Source: Synechococcus sp. WH 8016 | GTDB lineage: Bacteria > Cyanobacteriota > Cyanobacteriia > PCC-6307 > Cyanobiaceae | DNA length: 64,000 nt | Assembly: GCF_000230675.1 (NCBI RefSeq) | Contig: NZ_AGIK01000001.1 | Span: 558,001-622,000, forward strand | Direction of reading: 5' to 3' | Shown: one piece after another, positions 53,833-62,336 of the stretch | How the letters are laid out: each line of letters opens with the position of its first letter | Position numbering within the stretch: the first letter of the stretch is position 1 | Made by a program: the position numbers and the translations under genes | The notes under the pieces: generated by a model | What the model was told of the DNA's origin: nothing | The model's database searches: none | The model's input: only the letters and a program-made list of their open reading frames with translations

Positions 53833-53868
53833 CCCATGCAGGAGCAGCCCTGGCTGTTTCTGCATGGG
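53833..53868. terminator. Long hairpin between acs and convergent gene
   Basis: CCCATGCAG and CTGCATGGG form a 9-bp perfect stem around an inner CAGCC/GGCTG stem. No T-run. It sits 11 bp after acs and just before the end of the leftward gene, so a bidirectional terminator is likely. Confidence 0.55.
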
Positions 53869-53875
53869 AAACCAC

Positions 53876-54352
53876 TCAAATCATCGGGAAATCTGGTGGA
53901 AGAAGCGCTTGATCGGGCCATCCATCCTTTCCATAAATGGCGTCCAAAATCACGTTGAGAAGCGAACGTTTCTGTTGGAGCTCCTCTTTTGCAGCCCATT
54001 GAATTTCACTTAATTCTTCGTCCGAAACTTGAAGAGCTTCAATCAACTCGCGATAGGCCAAACGCTCTTTTGGATTGATATCCGATTCATCGCCTGGATT
54101 CCTTGACACGCCTGCCACCAAGCAAGCCACTCTCACCGCTGTGCACTGATCGGTGTGATTTGTCAGCAACGTGGCGAGCTCTGTCAAACTCTGTGGCTGA
54201 TTGGGCCTGTAATCAGGGGTGGCTTCCTCGAGATAGAGACGCTCAGGCAAGTCTTTAAGCAAACGATCTTCCTCATCAGAAATAGTGCCATCACTCAGAG
54301 CGATGCATCGAGCAATCTGAAGAAGAACGTTTTGTGTTTTGTTGTCGCTCAC
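53876..54352 (-). CDS. TerB-like helical hypothetical protein
   Basis: 158 residues, mainly helical. ALSDGTISDEEDRLLKDLPE and KERLAYRELIEALQVSDEEL resemble the acidic metal-binding repeat of TerB-like proteins. Two D-x-E patterns near 20-30 could bind a metal. No biochemical function is assigned. Same strand as the DUF1350 and bcp genes upstream. Confidence 0.65.
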   Translation of the reverse strand: MSDNKTQNVLLQIARCIALSDGTISDEEDRLLKDLPERLYLEEATPDYRPNQPQSLTELATLLTNHTDQCTAVRVACLVAGVSRNPGDESDINPKERLAYRELIEALQVSDEELSEIQWAAKEELQQKRSLLNVILDAIYGKDGWPDQALLPPDFPMI

Positions 54353-54377
54353 AACGATCTGAAAAGAGCTTTCTCAA

Positions 54378-55121
54378 TCATCGCTGACGTTCAATACCGA
54401 GCCCCACGTTGCCAATGGATTGAATCAGTTCTCCGATCACCCTGGCTCTAGACGGATCATCGGCCCAGTCCCCCAGAAGCCCCTGTCGAAGGCCAGCACT
54501 GGCAGGGGTGAGGTGATCTCCCTTCATGGGAACAAACTGACTTTGATCACCGGAGCGCTTGCTTAACGCCTGCATCAGGTCCTGGCTCTGGTCCAACTGA
54601 TCAGCCCCAAAGCGGATCACCAGGTTGTGGGGCTGGAGGTAATAACGTTCGATCAAGCGCAGAGTTTCCTCGGGTCCAGGGCTGAATTCCGTCACCACGC
54701 CAAGGCTTGGCGCCAATGTGCCAAGCAGAGGAATCGAGCGTTCAGCGGTGAAGTTGTTGAAACTCAAAGCGGCCATCGCAAGACTGTTTCTCCCGCCATC
54801 CGGGGCCAACAAATGCAGCTTGCAGCCCAAGCTGTGGCCCACACGGACCGGAACAAGATCTTTGCCTAAGCGCTGATGAAGCGCTGATCGACAGGCGCGT
54901 AAGGCCTGCCAACCTTCCCGCGCCTGCAGTTGATGATCAAACCCAGGGACGTAACTCCAGGCGTGAACCGCAAGCTGACGAGCCGCCAACCCTTCCAACA
55001 ATCGTCGGTAACTGATCTGGGGATTGGTGGCTAGGTAGCTCCCCCCAATAAATTCAACCAACCCTTTTGCGGAAGCAGGCCAGAGGCACCAACAGCCCTG
55101 TTGTCGCTGCCAGCGGCTCAT
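54378..55121 (-). CDS. DUF1350 family protein
   Basis: 247 residues. Opening WCLWPASAKGLVEFIGGSYLATNPQISYRRLLEGLA and VRVGHSLGCKLHLLAPDGG (alpha/beta-hydrolase-like G-x-S-x-G) match DUF1350 proteins of cyanobacteria and plants. Role unknown; the nucleophile motif suggests a lipase/esterase-like fold. The start overlaps the bcp stop by 4 bp, so it is coupled to bcp. Confidence 0.85.
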   Translation of the reverse strand: MSRWQRQQGCWCLWPASAKGLVEFIGGSYLATNPQISYRRLLEGLAARQLAVHAWSYVPGFDHQLQAREGWQALRACRSALHQRLGKDLVPVRVGHSLGCKLHLLAPDGGRNSLAMAALSFNNFTAERSIPLLGTLAPSLGVVTEFSPGPEETLRLIERYYLQPHNLVIRFGADQLDQSQDLMQALSKRSGDQSQFVPMKGDHLTPASAGLRQGLLGDWADDPSRARVIGELIQSIGNVGLGIERQR

Positions 55122-55576
55122 CCTTGGGACAACTCCTTCACGATCCGTTCGGCTTCACGCACGTGCGCAGGACCATCGAGCATGTTGTTGAAAATATGGC
55201 GAATGGTTCCCTCGGCATCAATCACATACGTGACCCGTCCTGGAAGCAATCCCAGAACTTTGGGAACCCCAAAACGCGTGCGTAGCTGCTGCCCCTGATC
55301 ACTGAGGAGGGGGAACGGCAGCTGATAACGCTGAGCGAATTTGCGATGGCTCACGGCATCGTCGCTGCTCACACCCCAAACCACAGCACCAAGGGTCTCG
55401 AGTGAGGAATGGGTGTCGCGAAAAGCACAAGCTTCAGCCGTACATCCAGGGGTGTCGTCTTTGGGATAGAAAAACAACACCAACACCTTGCCTTGCAACT
55501 CTTCGCGACGTCGCATCACGCCGTCTTGATCTTCGAGGGCAATCTCTGGTGCCCGGTCTCCGATCGTGAGAGCCAT
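55118..55576 (-). CDS. bcp: Peroxiredoxin Q/BCP
   Basis: 152 residues from the ATG at 55,576 (MALTIGDRAPEIAL); the longer frame is not coding and would overlap the exonuclease gene. Peroxidatic Cys in DDTPGCTAEACAFRD (two Cys, about 43 and 48), as in PrxQ. Removes hydroperoxides with thioredoxin. Normal size. First gene of a three-gene leftward run with DUF1350 and the TerB-like gene. Confidence 0.93.
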   Translation of the reverse strand: MALTIGDRAPEIALEDQDGVMRRREELQGKVLVLFFYPKDDTPGCTAEACAFRDTHSSLETLGAVVWGVSSDDAVSHRKFAQRYQLPFPLLSDQGQQLRTRFGVPKVLGLLPGRVTYVIDAEGTIRHIFNNMLDGPAHVREAERIVKELSQG

Positions 55577-55657
55577 GGAGGAAATCAAGAATTTCAGGCA
55601 CCCTAGGAAGCACCTAGGGCTAGACGGGAGAATGGTTTTAAGAATGAACGAGCTGCA

Positions 55658-56452
55658 GTGATGGAGTCGGGCGCTGTTCCTGGTCAGTTGAATCTTCTGG
55701 GTGAATTTGAGATGGAAGAGCCGCAACCTCTCCCCGTATCAGAAGGAGAAGCAGGCGATCCCTCCCCAGCGCACACCCTGTTGATCCTCGATACGGAAAC
55801 CTCTGGGTTAGAGCCTGAAGAGCATCACTGCCTTGAAATTGGGGCGATTTTGTTTGATGTCCCAAGCCGGCAGATCTTGGCCCAGATGTCTTGCCTGTTG
55901 CCCGTTGATTCGAATGCGGCGGAGGCTATCAACCGCATCCCCGCCGCCGTTACACGTCTGCCCCAACCCTGGAAACCAGGGCTGGACTACTTCCAGGAAT
56001 TGCTGAACGCAGCCGACCTACTGGTGGCACACAACGCAGCCTTCGACCAGCAGTGGTTTGGCAGAGGGTCTCTTCCTACCACCGATCGTCCGTGGCTCTG
56101 CAGCATGGAGGACATCCGTTGGCCTTCCGAGAAACAACTCAGGCCCCGCCCTTCCGTTCGAGACTTGGCCCTCGCCTACGAGATTCCGGTTTGGGCAGCC
56201 CACCGCGCACTGACCGATTGCATCTATTTGGCCGAAGTGTTCCGCCGTTGCGATCAACTTGAAAAGCTGATTGAACGAGGACGGGAACCCCGTTCCCTGA
56301 TGCGAGCACAGGTGTCCTACGACGATCGCCAACTCGCTCGTGAGGCGGGATTCCGCTGGAATGATCCCGTGAAGGGGGCCTGGACAAGACGTCTCAGCGC
56401 GCGCGAAGCAGCGGAGCTGCCTTTTCAAGTGGTGACTCAAGACGCGATTTGA
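55658..56452 (+). CDS. DEDDh 3'-5' exonuclease (DnaQ-like)
   Basis: 264 residues, GTG at 55,658 or ATG at 55,661. Exonuclease motifs: ILDTETSGLEP (Exo I, D-x-E), VAHNAAFDQQW (Exo II) and WAAHRALTDCIYLAEVF (Exo III, H-x-x-x-x-D). A C-terminal helical extension (ARQL/EAGFRWNDPVKGAWTRR) resembles small DNA-binding or DUF3820-like tails. Could act in repair or RNA trimming; not the Pol III epsilon subunit by length and tail. Confidence 0.87.
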   Translation: MMESGAVPGQLNLLGEFEMEEPQPLPVSEGEAGDPSPAHTLLILDTETSGLEPEEHHCLEIGAILFDVPSRQILAQMSCLLPVDSNAAEAINRIPAAVTRLPQPWKPGLDYFQELLNAADLLVAHNAAFDQQWFGRGSLPTTDRPWLCSMEDIRWPSEKQLRPRPSVRDLALAYEIPVWAAHRALTDCIYLAEVFRRCDQLEKLIERGREPRSLMRAQVSYDDRQLAREAGFRWNDPVKGAWTRRLSAREAAELPFQVVTQDAI

Positions 56453-56600
56453 AGCCAAGCATCCAGTTTTGTTTCAGCAATCCGAAGCCACATAGGGGAT
56501 TTTTCACGGAGAGGGTCCGCGGCATCAGGCTGTCAGTACGGTTGTTCTCTAACTACGGCTCAGCGTGCAGAGACCTCTCAGCCACTGCGAATTCCGGAGC

Positions 56601-56867
56601 ATGGATCCCTTGCGGCGTCGCCTGCGGCGCTGGCAACAGGTGCGCACTTGGGCTCGTTTAATCCGAGAAGCCGAATCGCTTTGGCACGTTGATGTTCGCG
56701 AGTTAAGACGGCTTGGAGCGATTGAACTATCCCAATTGCTTGAGGAAGTGCCGCCTGTACAGCGCATCCGAGTCAATCGCTGGCTCAATCGCTACGCCGT
56801 CGCAACGCGTTTGATTTGCCCTCAAAACTACAAAACCAATCAGCTTCAAGACACGCCCAACGCATGA
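56601..56867 (+). CDS. Small basic hypothetical protein
   Basis: 88 residues from the ATG at 56,601 (MDPLRRRLRRWQQVRTWARL); frame extends to 56,565. Strongly basic N-terminus with Trp, then helical ELRRLGAIELSQLLEEVP. No known family; possibly nucleic-acid-binding. Conservation cannot be judged from this window. Confidence 0.6.
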   Translation: MDPLRRRLRRWQQVRTWARLIREAESLWHVDVRELRRLGAIELSQLLEEVPPVQRIRVNRWLNRYAVATRLICPQNYKTNQLQDTPNA

Positions 56868-56934
56868 CCGTCCGGATCCATTGTTGAGATCTCACTGCCT
56901 CAAAAAAGCAGAGACAGAGGGAACTGATAACCAG

Positions 56935-56953
56935 TCCTTAATGCATCCTTTAA
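56935..56953 (+). promoter_or_regulatory. Candidate Pho box of pstS
   Basis: TCCTTAAT-GCA-TCCTTTAA: two 8-bp units with 11-bp periodicity, close to the cyanobacterial PhoB consensus (C/T)TTAACCT. It begins 68 bp upstream of the pstS ATG. A third weaker unit (CTGATAAC) lies 11 bp before. Confidence 0.5.
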
Positions 56954-57002
56954 TTGGTAATGAAGATCAGCATTTAAAACAAGCGGGCAGTAATTGCACA
57001 GC

Positions 57003-58007
57003 ATGCGTCGCCCTTTCCCAATTCGCTCATCCATCACTCTCATGGGTGTGGCTGCAGGCCTCAGCCTTGCAGCGTGTACAAGCACAGAAAACAGCAAAAG
57101 CAACATCGAAGGGACTCTTTCGGCAGCAGGAGCTTCCTTTCCAGCTGCGATTTATCAGCGTTGGTTTTCGGACTTAGCGCCGCAGGGAATCCAAGTCAAT
57201 TACCAATCCGTAGGTTCTGGGGCAGGTGTACGCCAATTCACTGCCGGCACAGTGGACTTCGGGGCTTCTGACAAGCCAATGAAACCCGAAGCCATTGCAA
57301 AAATAAGTCGTGGTGTCGTGCAGATCCCAATGACAGCTGGTGCTATCGCCGTTGCATACAACAATGCAGGCTGTGAACTAAAGCTGACACAAGATCAATT
57401 AGCCGGCATCTTCTTAGGCTCGATCAAAAACTACAGTGAGCTCGGATGCGATTCAAAAGCGATCAAGATTGTGCATCGCTCGGATGGATCCGGAACCACC
57501 TACAACTTCACCAAACACCTTTCAGCGATTAGTCCTGAATGGAAAGACAATGTAGGCGCTGACAAATCTGTCCAATGGCCTTCAGGAATTGGAGCCAAAG
57601 GAAATGAAGGTGTGTCTGCTCAACTTCAACAAATCGATGGTGGCATTGGCTACGTCGAGCTGGCCTATGTAAAAGGAGATCTCCAAGCAGCGGCTGTGCA
57701 AAACGGCTCAGGTGAAAAAGTTGTCCCCACGAACAAAACGGCCAGTGAAGCGCTGGGATCCATCGATCTCGGTCCAGATCTGATCGGTGGCAATCCAAAC
57801 CCTATGGGTGGATATCCAATCGTGACGTTCACTTGGGTGCTGGCCTATGCCAACAACAATGCTGAAAAGTTACCTCTTCTTCAGAAGACCTTTAACTACA
57901 TGCTCTCGGACGAGGCCCAGTCCAAAGCTCCTGAACTTGGCTATGTTTCACTTCCTCCAGAAGTCATTAGCAAAGCCAAAGAAGCCGTTGCAACCATCAA
58001 GGAGTAA
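57003..58007 (+). CDS. pstS: Phosphate-binding protein PstS
   Basis: 334 residues from the ATG at 57,003. Lipoprotein-like signal (LMGVAAGLSLAACTS). Phosphate-binding segments: LSAAGASFPAAIYQ, SVGSGAGVRQF, HRSDGSGTTYNF. Periplasmic phosphate receptor. A candidate Pho box precedes it and a strong terminator follows, so it is a single-gene unit; no pstCAB here. Confidence 0.95.
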   Translation: MRRPFPIRSSITLMGVAAGLSLAACTSTENSKSNIEGTLSAAGASFPAAIYQRWFSDLAPQGIQVNYQSVGSGAGVRQFTAGTVDFGASDKPMKPEAIAKISRGVVQIPMTAGAIAVAYNNAGCELKLTQDQLAGIFLGSIKNYSELGCDSKAIKIVHRSDGSGTTYNFTKHLSAISPEWKDNVGADKSVQWPSGIGAKGNEGVSAQLQQIDGGIGYVELAYVKGDLQAAAVQNGSGEKVVPTNKTASEALGSIDLGPDLIGGNPNPMGGYPIVTFTWVLAYANNNAEKLPLLQKTFNYMLSDEAQSKAPELGYVSLPPEVISKAKEAVATIKE

Positions 58008-58038
58008 TCCTTAGTCAAGCAACGTATCAGGATAAAAC

Positions 58039-58072
58039 AAAAGGGGGGAGAGTCATTCTCCCCCCTTTTTTT
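58039..58072 (+). terminator. Strong intrinsic terminator after pstS
   Basis: Stem GGGGGGAGA/TCTCCCCCC with loop GTCAT, flanked by AAAA and followed by seven T. It lies 32 bp after pstS. Confidence 0.95.
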
Positions 58073-58124
58073 AATGCCACAAGACATCCAATGACAAGCA
58101 AATCAAAAGCAGCCACAATAGAAA

Positions 58125-59372
58125 TTAAAGAGGCTGCATGGATTGTCTAGGCGGAATAGGCAATTTACAGCTGCTCAAAAATGCCAATCCCACAAGAAGG
58201 CAAGACATCCACAAGCAAGCCTGCATGCCTCCGACAAGAAAAATAGCTCCCGACAGCAAAGTACCCGTTAAACGTCCAGCGGCATTCGCCATGTAATAGA
58301 AGCCAACGTTGAGGCTAACGTTTTCGGAATCGGTATAAGAAAGAACCATGTAGGAGTGAATGGAGGAGTTCATTGCAAAAACAACACCAAACGCAGTCAA
58401 TCCAGCAGTGATGGCAACCGACACATCGACTTCACGCCAAAGGGCAATCGCGATGAGAGCCGGTATCGCCGTTAACAGGGCACTCCAAAACTGCACAGAA
58501 GAAACCCCAGGTGGAGTGGTCTTTCCCCAAAGACGACGCAATCCAGGAGCAGACCCCTGAACAATGCCGTAACCGATCACCCAAAGGCCTAAAAAGCCTC
58601 CAATTTCCCAGAAGCTCCAGCCCAAAGAGGCCTCTAGAAAAACGGGTAAAGCCACCACAAACCAGACATCTCTGGCACCAAACAAGAAAAAACGAGCCAA
58701 TGACAAGACGTTGATTCCTTGGGATTTGGAGAAGAGGGACGACAGAGAAGGCTTGTCCTTCATCTGTCCAAAATCACCTGGCAAAGCCAAGGTTGGCAGG
58801 AATGCTAATGCCAAACCTGCTGCCAACAAACCAACGGCAACATTGAAGCCAAAAGAGGTTAAAAGCAAACCACCAAGAAAAAAACCAACCCCCTTGAGAG
58901 CATTTTTGGATCCAGTAAGAATGGCAACCCATTTAAAAAGTTGTAGATCCCCGGTCTGAACATCATTATCACGAACGGGAACAACAACCTTAATGGCACT
59001 TTTCGCACTCATTTTGTTGAGATCCTTCGCGATGCCGCTAACCGCCTGAGCGACCATCACATAGGTCACACTCAACAACTTTGGCCAGCTGGCAGCAACA
59101 GGGATCAACATCAACAACGCAAGGATCTGCAGCAACGTGCCAACCCACAACGTGAAACGCAGTCCAGACCGAGCAGCAATCAAACCGCCATAAAGACTCG
59201 TTAGGATCCCAAAAAACTCATAAAAGAGAAACAGAAAGGCAATTTCGAGTGTGGAATATCCAAGCTCATGAAAGTGAAATAGAGCCAACATACGCAACGC
59301 TCCATCAGTGAGCGTAAATGCCCAATAATTTGCAGTCACGATGCTGTATTGCTGCAGCGAAGAGAGCCTCAT
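58125..59372 (-). CDS. arsJ: Organoarsenical efflux MFS permease ArsJ
   Basis: 415 residues, about 10-12 membrane helices, MFS fold. The opening YSIVTANYWAFTLTDGALRML and GIAKDLNKMSAKSAIKVVVP are the ArsJ signature. ArsJ exports 1-arseno-3-phosphoglycerate, formed by the coupled GAPDH. It overlaps the GAPDH gene by 4 bp; the two are one operon. Neighbouring phosphate-stress genes fit arsenate entry through phosphate transport. Confidence 0.9.
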   Translation of the reverse strand: MRLSSLQQYSIVTANYWAFTLTDGALRMLALFHFHELGYSTLEIAFLFLFYEFFGILTSLYGGLIAARSGLRFTLWVGTLLQILALLMLIPVAASWPKLLSVTYVMVAQAVSGIAKDLNKMSAKSAIKVVVPVRDNDVQTGDLQLFKWVAILTGSKNALKGVGFFLGGLLLTSFGFNVAVGLLAAGLALAFLPTLALPGDFGQMKDKPSLSSLFSKSQGINVLSLARFFLFGARDVWFVVALPVFLEASLGWSFWEIGGFLGLWVIGYGIVQGSAPGLRRLWGKTTPPGVSSVQFWSALLTAIPALIAIALWREVDVSVAITAGLTAFGVVFAMNSSIHSYMVLSYTDSENVSLNVGFYYMANAAGRLTGTLLSGAIFLVGGMQACLWMSCLLVGLAFLSSCKLPIPPRQSMQPL

Positions 59373-60391
59373 TCCTCGAGAGAAGCTATATGACAGGCCA
59401 GATCAGCCATGCGTGAACTGTACCCCCACTCATTGTCATACCAGGCATAAATCTTTACTTGCGTACGGTTAACAACCATCGTGGACAACGCATCAACGAT
59501 AGTGCTTCGGTTGTCATTCACATAATCGACGGACACCAACGGGCGGGTTTCATAACCAAGAATGCCGCGAAGATCACCATTGGCAGCCGTTTCAAAGGCT
59601 CCATTAACATCCTCTATCGTCACATCCTTCTCCAATTCAAACACTGCATCAGTGAGGGAAGCATTTAAGAGAGGCACACGCACCGCATGACCATTCAGCT
59701 TGCCCTCTAATTCAGGAAAAATTAGGCCGATCGCCTTTGCTGAACCAGTCGTTGTGGGGATCAGACTTTGCATGCAGGAACGAGCACGTCGCAAGTCATG
59801 ATGAAAACCATCCACAACAACCTGAGTGTTGGTGACATCATGCAAGGTCGTAATCGAGCCATGCTTAATCCCAAAACTGTTATGAATGACCTGAACAATC
59901 GGTGCTAAACAGTTGGTTGTACAAGAGGCAGCTGTCACAACTCTGTTGAGATTTGGATCATAGAGGTGATGATTAATCCCATACACAACATTGATTATCT
60001 CAACACCATCAACAGATCCTTTTACAGGACAAGCAACAAGAATTCTCTTTAATTTTAAAGCATCTAACAACCTTTGAAGTGATTCTGGTTGCTTGTAGTT
60101 TCCACTACATTCCAGCAACATCTCCACCCCGGATTGAATCCACGGCGCACTCGATGGATCACTCTCTGAGCTAAACCGAACTGGCTGATTGCCAATAAGA
60201 AACCCATTTGGATGCGGCAGAACCTCTGGATGCCAGCGCCCATGTACAGAGTCGAATTGGAGAAGGTGGGCAGCAGCAGCAGCATCACCAGCGCAATCGT
60301 TTACATGAACAATGTCAATCCCTGAACGGCCCCATAAAGCACGAAAAACAAGTCGACCAATGCGGCCAAAACCATTGATGCCAATACGCAT
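59369..60391 (-). CDS. ArsJ-linked glyceraldehyde-3-phosphate dehydrogenase
   Basis: 340 residues. NAD-binding INGFGRIGRLVFRALW, catalytic Cys in AASCTTNCLAP (about 152), and SLTDAVFELEKDVT. In arsJ operons this GAPDH uses arsenate in place of phosphate to give 1-arseno-3-phosphoglycerate, which ArsJ expels. It is distinct from the glycolytic copies by context. A candidate Pho box (60,444-60,462) lies 53 bp upstream. Confidence 0.92.
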   Translation of the reverse strand: MRIGINGFGRIGRLVFRALWGRSGIDIVHVNDCAGDAAAAAHLLQFDSVHGRWHPEVLPHPNGFLIGNQPVRFSSESDPSSAPWIQSGVEMLLECSGNYKQPESLQRLLDALKLKRILVACPVKGSVDGVEIINVVYGINHHLYDPNLNRVVTAASCTTNCLAPIVQVIHNSFGIKHGSITTLHDVTNTQVVVDGFHHDLRRARSCMQSLIPTTTGSAKAIGLIFPELEGKLNGHAVRVPLLNASLTDAVFELEKDVTIEDVNGAFETAANGDLRGILGYETRPLVSVDYVNDNRSTIVDALSTMVVNRTQVKIYAWYDNEWGYSSRMADLACHIASLEE

Positions 60392-60443
60392 CGAAACTGA
60401 AAAAAGAATCCATCCACACCTACTCGTCCCAAGCTCGAAGTGT

Positions 60444-60462
60444 GTTTAGAAAGGGTTAAAGC
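60444..60462 (-). promoter_or_regulatory. Candidate Pho box of the GAPDH-arsJ operon
   Basis: On the minus strand GCTTTAAC-CCT-TTCTAAAC, two 8-bp units at 11-bp spacing resembling CTTAACCT repeats. A second candidate CCTTAAAC-AAA-CCATTACC lies at 60,572-60,590 on the plus strand, facing the PtrA-like gene. Confidence 0.4.
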
Positions 60463-60654
60463 ATTCCCCAGAGCAGGTAAAGATCAATCCAGACGGGTCG
60501 CGAGAGATCAAGATCAGAGCATAAAAGCGATATTGATGACCATTCAAGGGCTCAGCGCTAGAGACGAAGACCCTTAAACAAACCATTACCAACTCTTTGC
60601 TCAGTGCTGAATTCAGCTCCATAGCCTTATTTCACACCAAGAGCACACTGCGAA

Positions 60655-61314
60655 ATGGTTTGCAGCCCTAGCAGCTCCAGCGGTTTTCTAGGAGATTTAG
60701 AGAACAGCTATCGACGTCGCTCCATTCATTTTGATGCAGGGGTCAACATCCCTATGCTCCCAGAGCATATTTGGATCGTTGTACGAGGCATCGTGAAATT
60801 AAGCTGCCTGAATGAGCAAGGTGATGATGTGTTAATTGCGATTGCAGGTCCAAATGAACCCTTTGGTGATCCGCTAACACAACTCGACCTCTACCAGGCC
60901 ACCACGCTTGATCATTGCGACTTGCTTGGTCTATCGATTCAAGATGTGAATTCAACGCCTCATCTGGGCAACAATCTGATGAAGGCGATGATCAGAAGAA
61001 CCCATCAGTCAGAAGCTCTCATTGCTCTTTTAGGACTGCGTGGTGTAGAAAATCGTGTAAAAAGGTTTTTAGAGTTATTAGCAGAAGATTATGGCAATCC
61101 ATGCAATCAAGGGCTAAAATTAGATTTACGCCTTACCCATCAGGAAATAGCGAGTGCTGTCAGCACCACCCGAGTTACCGTCACAAAGATATTAGGCCAA
61201 CTCAAAGAGAGTGGTTGGCTTCAATATGATAGCCAACAAAAGATGGTTATAAGTCTTCTTCCAAAACGGAATAACCACCAACAGCAAAATAATGGATTAA
61301 TTCAAGCCAAATAA
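60655..61314 (+). CDS. ptrA: PtrA-like Crp-family regulator
   Basis: 219 residues. Crp fold: beta-barrel segments HIWIVVRGIVKLSCLNEQGD and IAGPNEPFGDPLTQ, dimer helix, wHTH LRLTHQEIASAVSTTRVTVTKILGQL. No cAMP ligand set. Size and neighbourhood (pstS, arsJ, PhoB-like gene) match PtrA, the phosphate-acquisition regulator of marine Synechococcus. The assignment is by context and pattern. Confidence 0.8.
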   Translation: MVCSPSSSSGFLGDLENSYRRRSIHFDAGVNIPMLPEHIWIVVRGIVKLSCLNEQGDDVLIAIAGPNEPFGDPLTQLDLYQATTLDHCDLLGLSIQDVNSTPHLGNNLMKAMIRRTHQSEALIALLGLRGVENRVKRFLELLAEDYGNPCNQGLKLDLRLTHQEIASAVSTTRVTVTKILGQLKESGWLQYDSQQKMVISLLPKRNNHQQQNNGLIQAK

Positions 61315-61417
61315 ATAGGAAATAAATGCAAAAAAAGTTGCAAGTGAGAACGCAAAACGCTTTACACGACCAAACTAATTACCTAGAAGTTGAATCAACA
61401 ACCTCAACAATATTTAA

Positions 61418-62131
61418 TCAGCAAAAGCGGTAACCAAAACCACGAACCGTAAAGATCTTAGCTGGACTAGAAGGATTAACTTCAATTTTTTCACGCAGCC
61501 AACGAATATGAACATCAACCGTCTTTCTATCACCGATATAGTCGACACCCCAAATCTGATCAAGCAATTCGTCACGGCTCCACACTCTCTTTGGGTGCTG
61601 CATGAACAACTCTAAAAGTTTAAATTCTTTAGGTGAAAGTTTAATATCACAGCCATCTCGAGAAGCCCTACATTCATCCGGAAAAAGCTTGAGATCACAG
61701 CATTCAAACTTTGCAGAAATAGGTGCCGCTCCACTTGATGGATGGCGCCGTAAAAGGGCTCTGCAACGAGCCAAAAACTCACGATATCCAAATGGCTTGA
61801 TCAAATAGTCGTCTGCACCAACTTCAAGACCCATGACACGGTCAGCTTCCGTATTTAAACCACTAGTCATTAGAATAAGAGATTGATTATTTTGCATTCG
61901 AAGTTTTCTACAAAGGTCAAAGCCGCTGACCCCGGAGAGCTTACGATCAAGAATAATTAACTCAAACTCTTCTTGCTGTAAAAGATCCCATGCAATCAAT
62001 CCATCACCCAAAGATTTAACCTCAAATCCCTCCTCTTTGAGAACGCCACACATGAGATCACGAGTTTCTTGATCTTGATCAACAACCAAGAGACGGGCCC
62101 CTTGCGAGATATCAAAAAAATCGGTGGTCAT
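61418..62131 (-). CDS. phoB: OmpR/PhoB-type response regulator
   Basis: 237 residues. Receiver: LLVVDQDQETRDL (acidic pocket has D-x-D rather than D-D), phospho-acceptor Asp in LIILDRKLSGVSG (about 60), Lys in DYLIKPF. Winged HTH: LSPKEFKLLELFMQHPKRVWSRDELLDQIWG...VDVHIRWLREKI. Followed by a porin on the same strand; no kinase gene in view. PhoB identity is inferred from the cluster; other OmpR members are possible. Confidence 0.8.
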   Translation of the reverse strand: MTTDFFDISQGARLLVVDQDQETRDLMCGVLKEEGFEVKSLGDGLIAWDLLQQEEFELIILDRKLSGVSGFDLCRKLRMQNNQSLILMTSGLNTEADRVMGLEVGADDYLIKPFGYREFLARCRALLRRHPSSGAAPISAKFECCDLKLFPDECRASRDGCDIKLSPKEFKLLELFMQHPKRVWSRDELLDQIWGVDYIGDRKTVDVHIRWLREKIEVNPSSPAKIFTVRGFGYRFC

Positions 62132-62264
62132 AAAGACTCGGACACCTTTGAAACTTCGTCAACGGAATTCTTCTTTAGCTTAGCCAACCAGCACCCCGTC
62201 TGCACGTTTGTCTATGCCCATCTTTCGAGAAAGTGATTGGTGCCATGCAGCAAGGAGCACAAAC

Positions 62265-62295
62265 AAAAAAGACCCTCAGCAAGAGCAGAGGGTCT
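62265..62295 (-). terminator. Intrinsic terminator of second porin gene
   Basis: AGACCCTC/GAGGGTCT stem with a 10-base loop; on the minus strand it is followed by six T (plus-strand A-run 62,264-62,269). It lies 42 bp downstream of the porin stop. Confidence 0.9.
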
Positions 62296-62336
62296 AAAAA
62301 TCAACAATCTTAGTTGAGATAGATTCTAGGCAGCAT

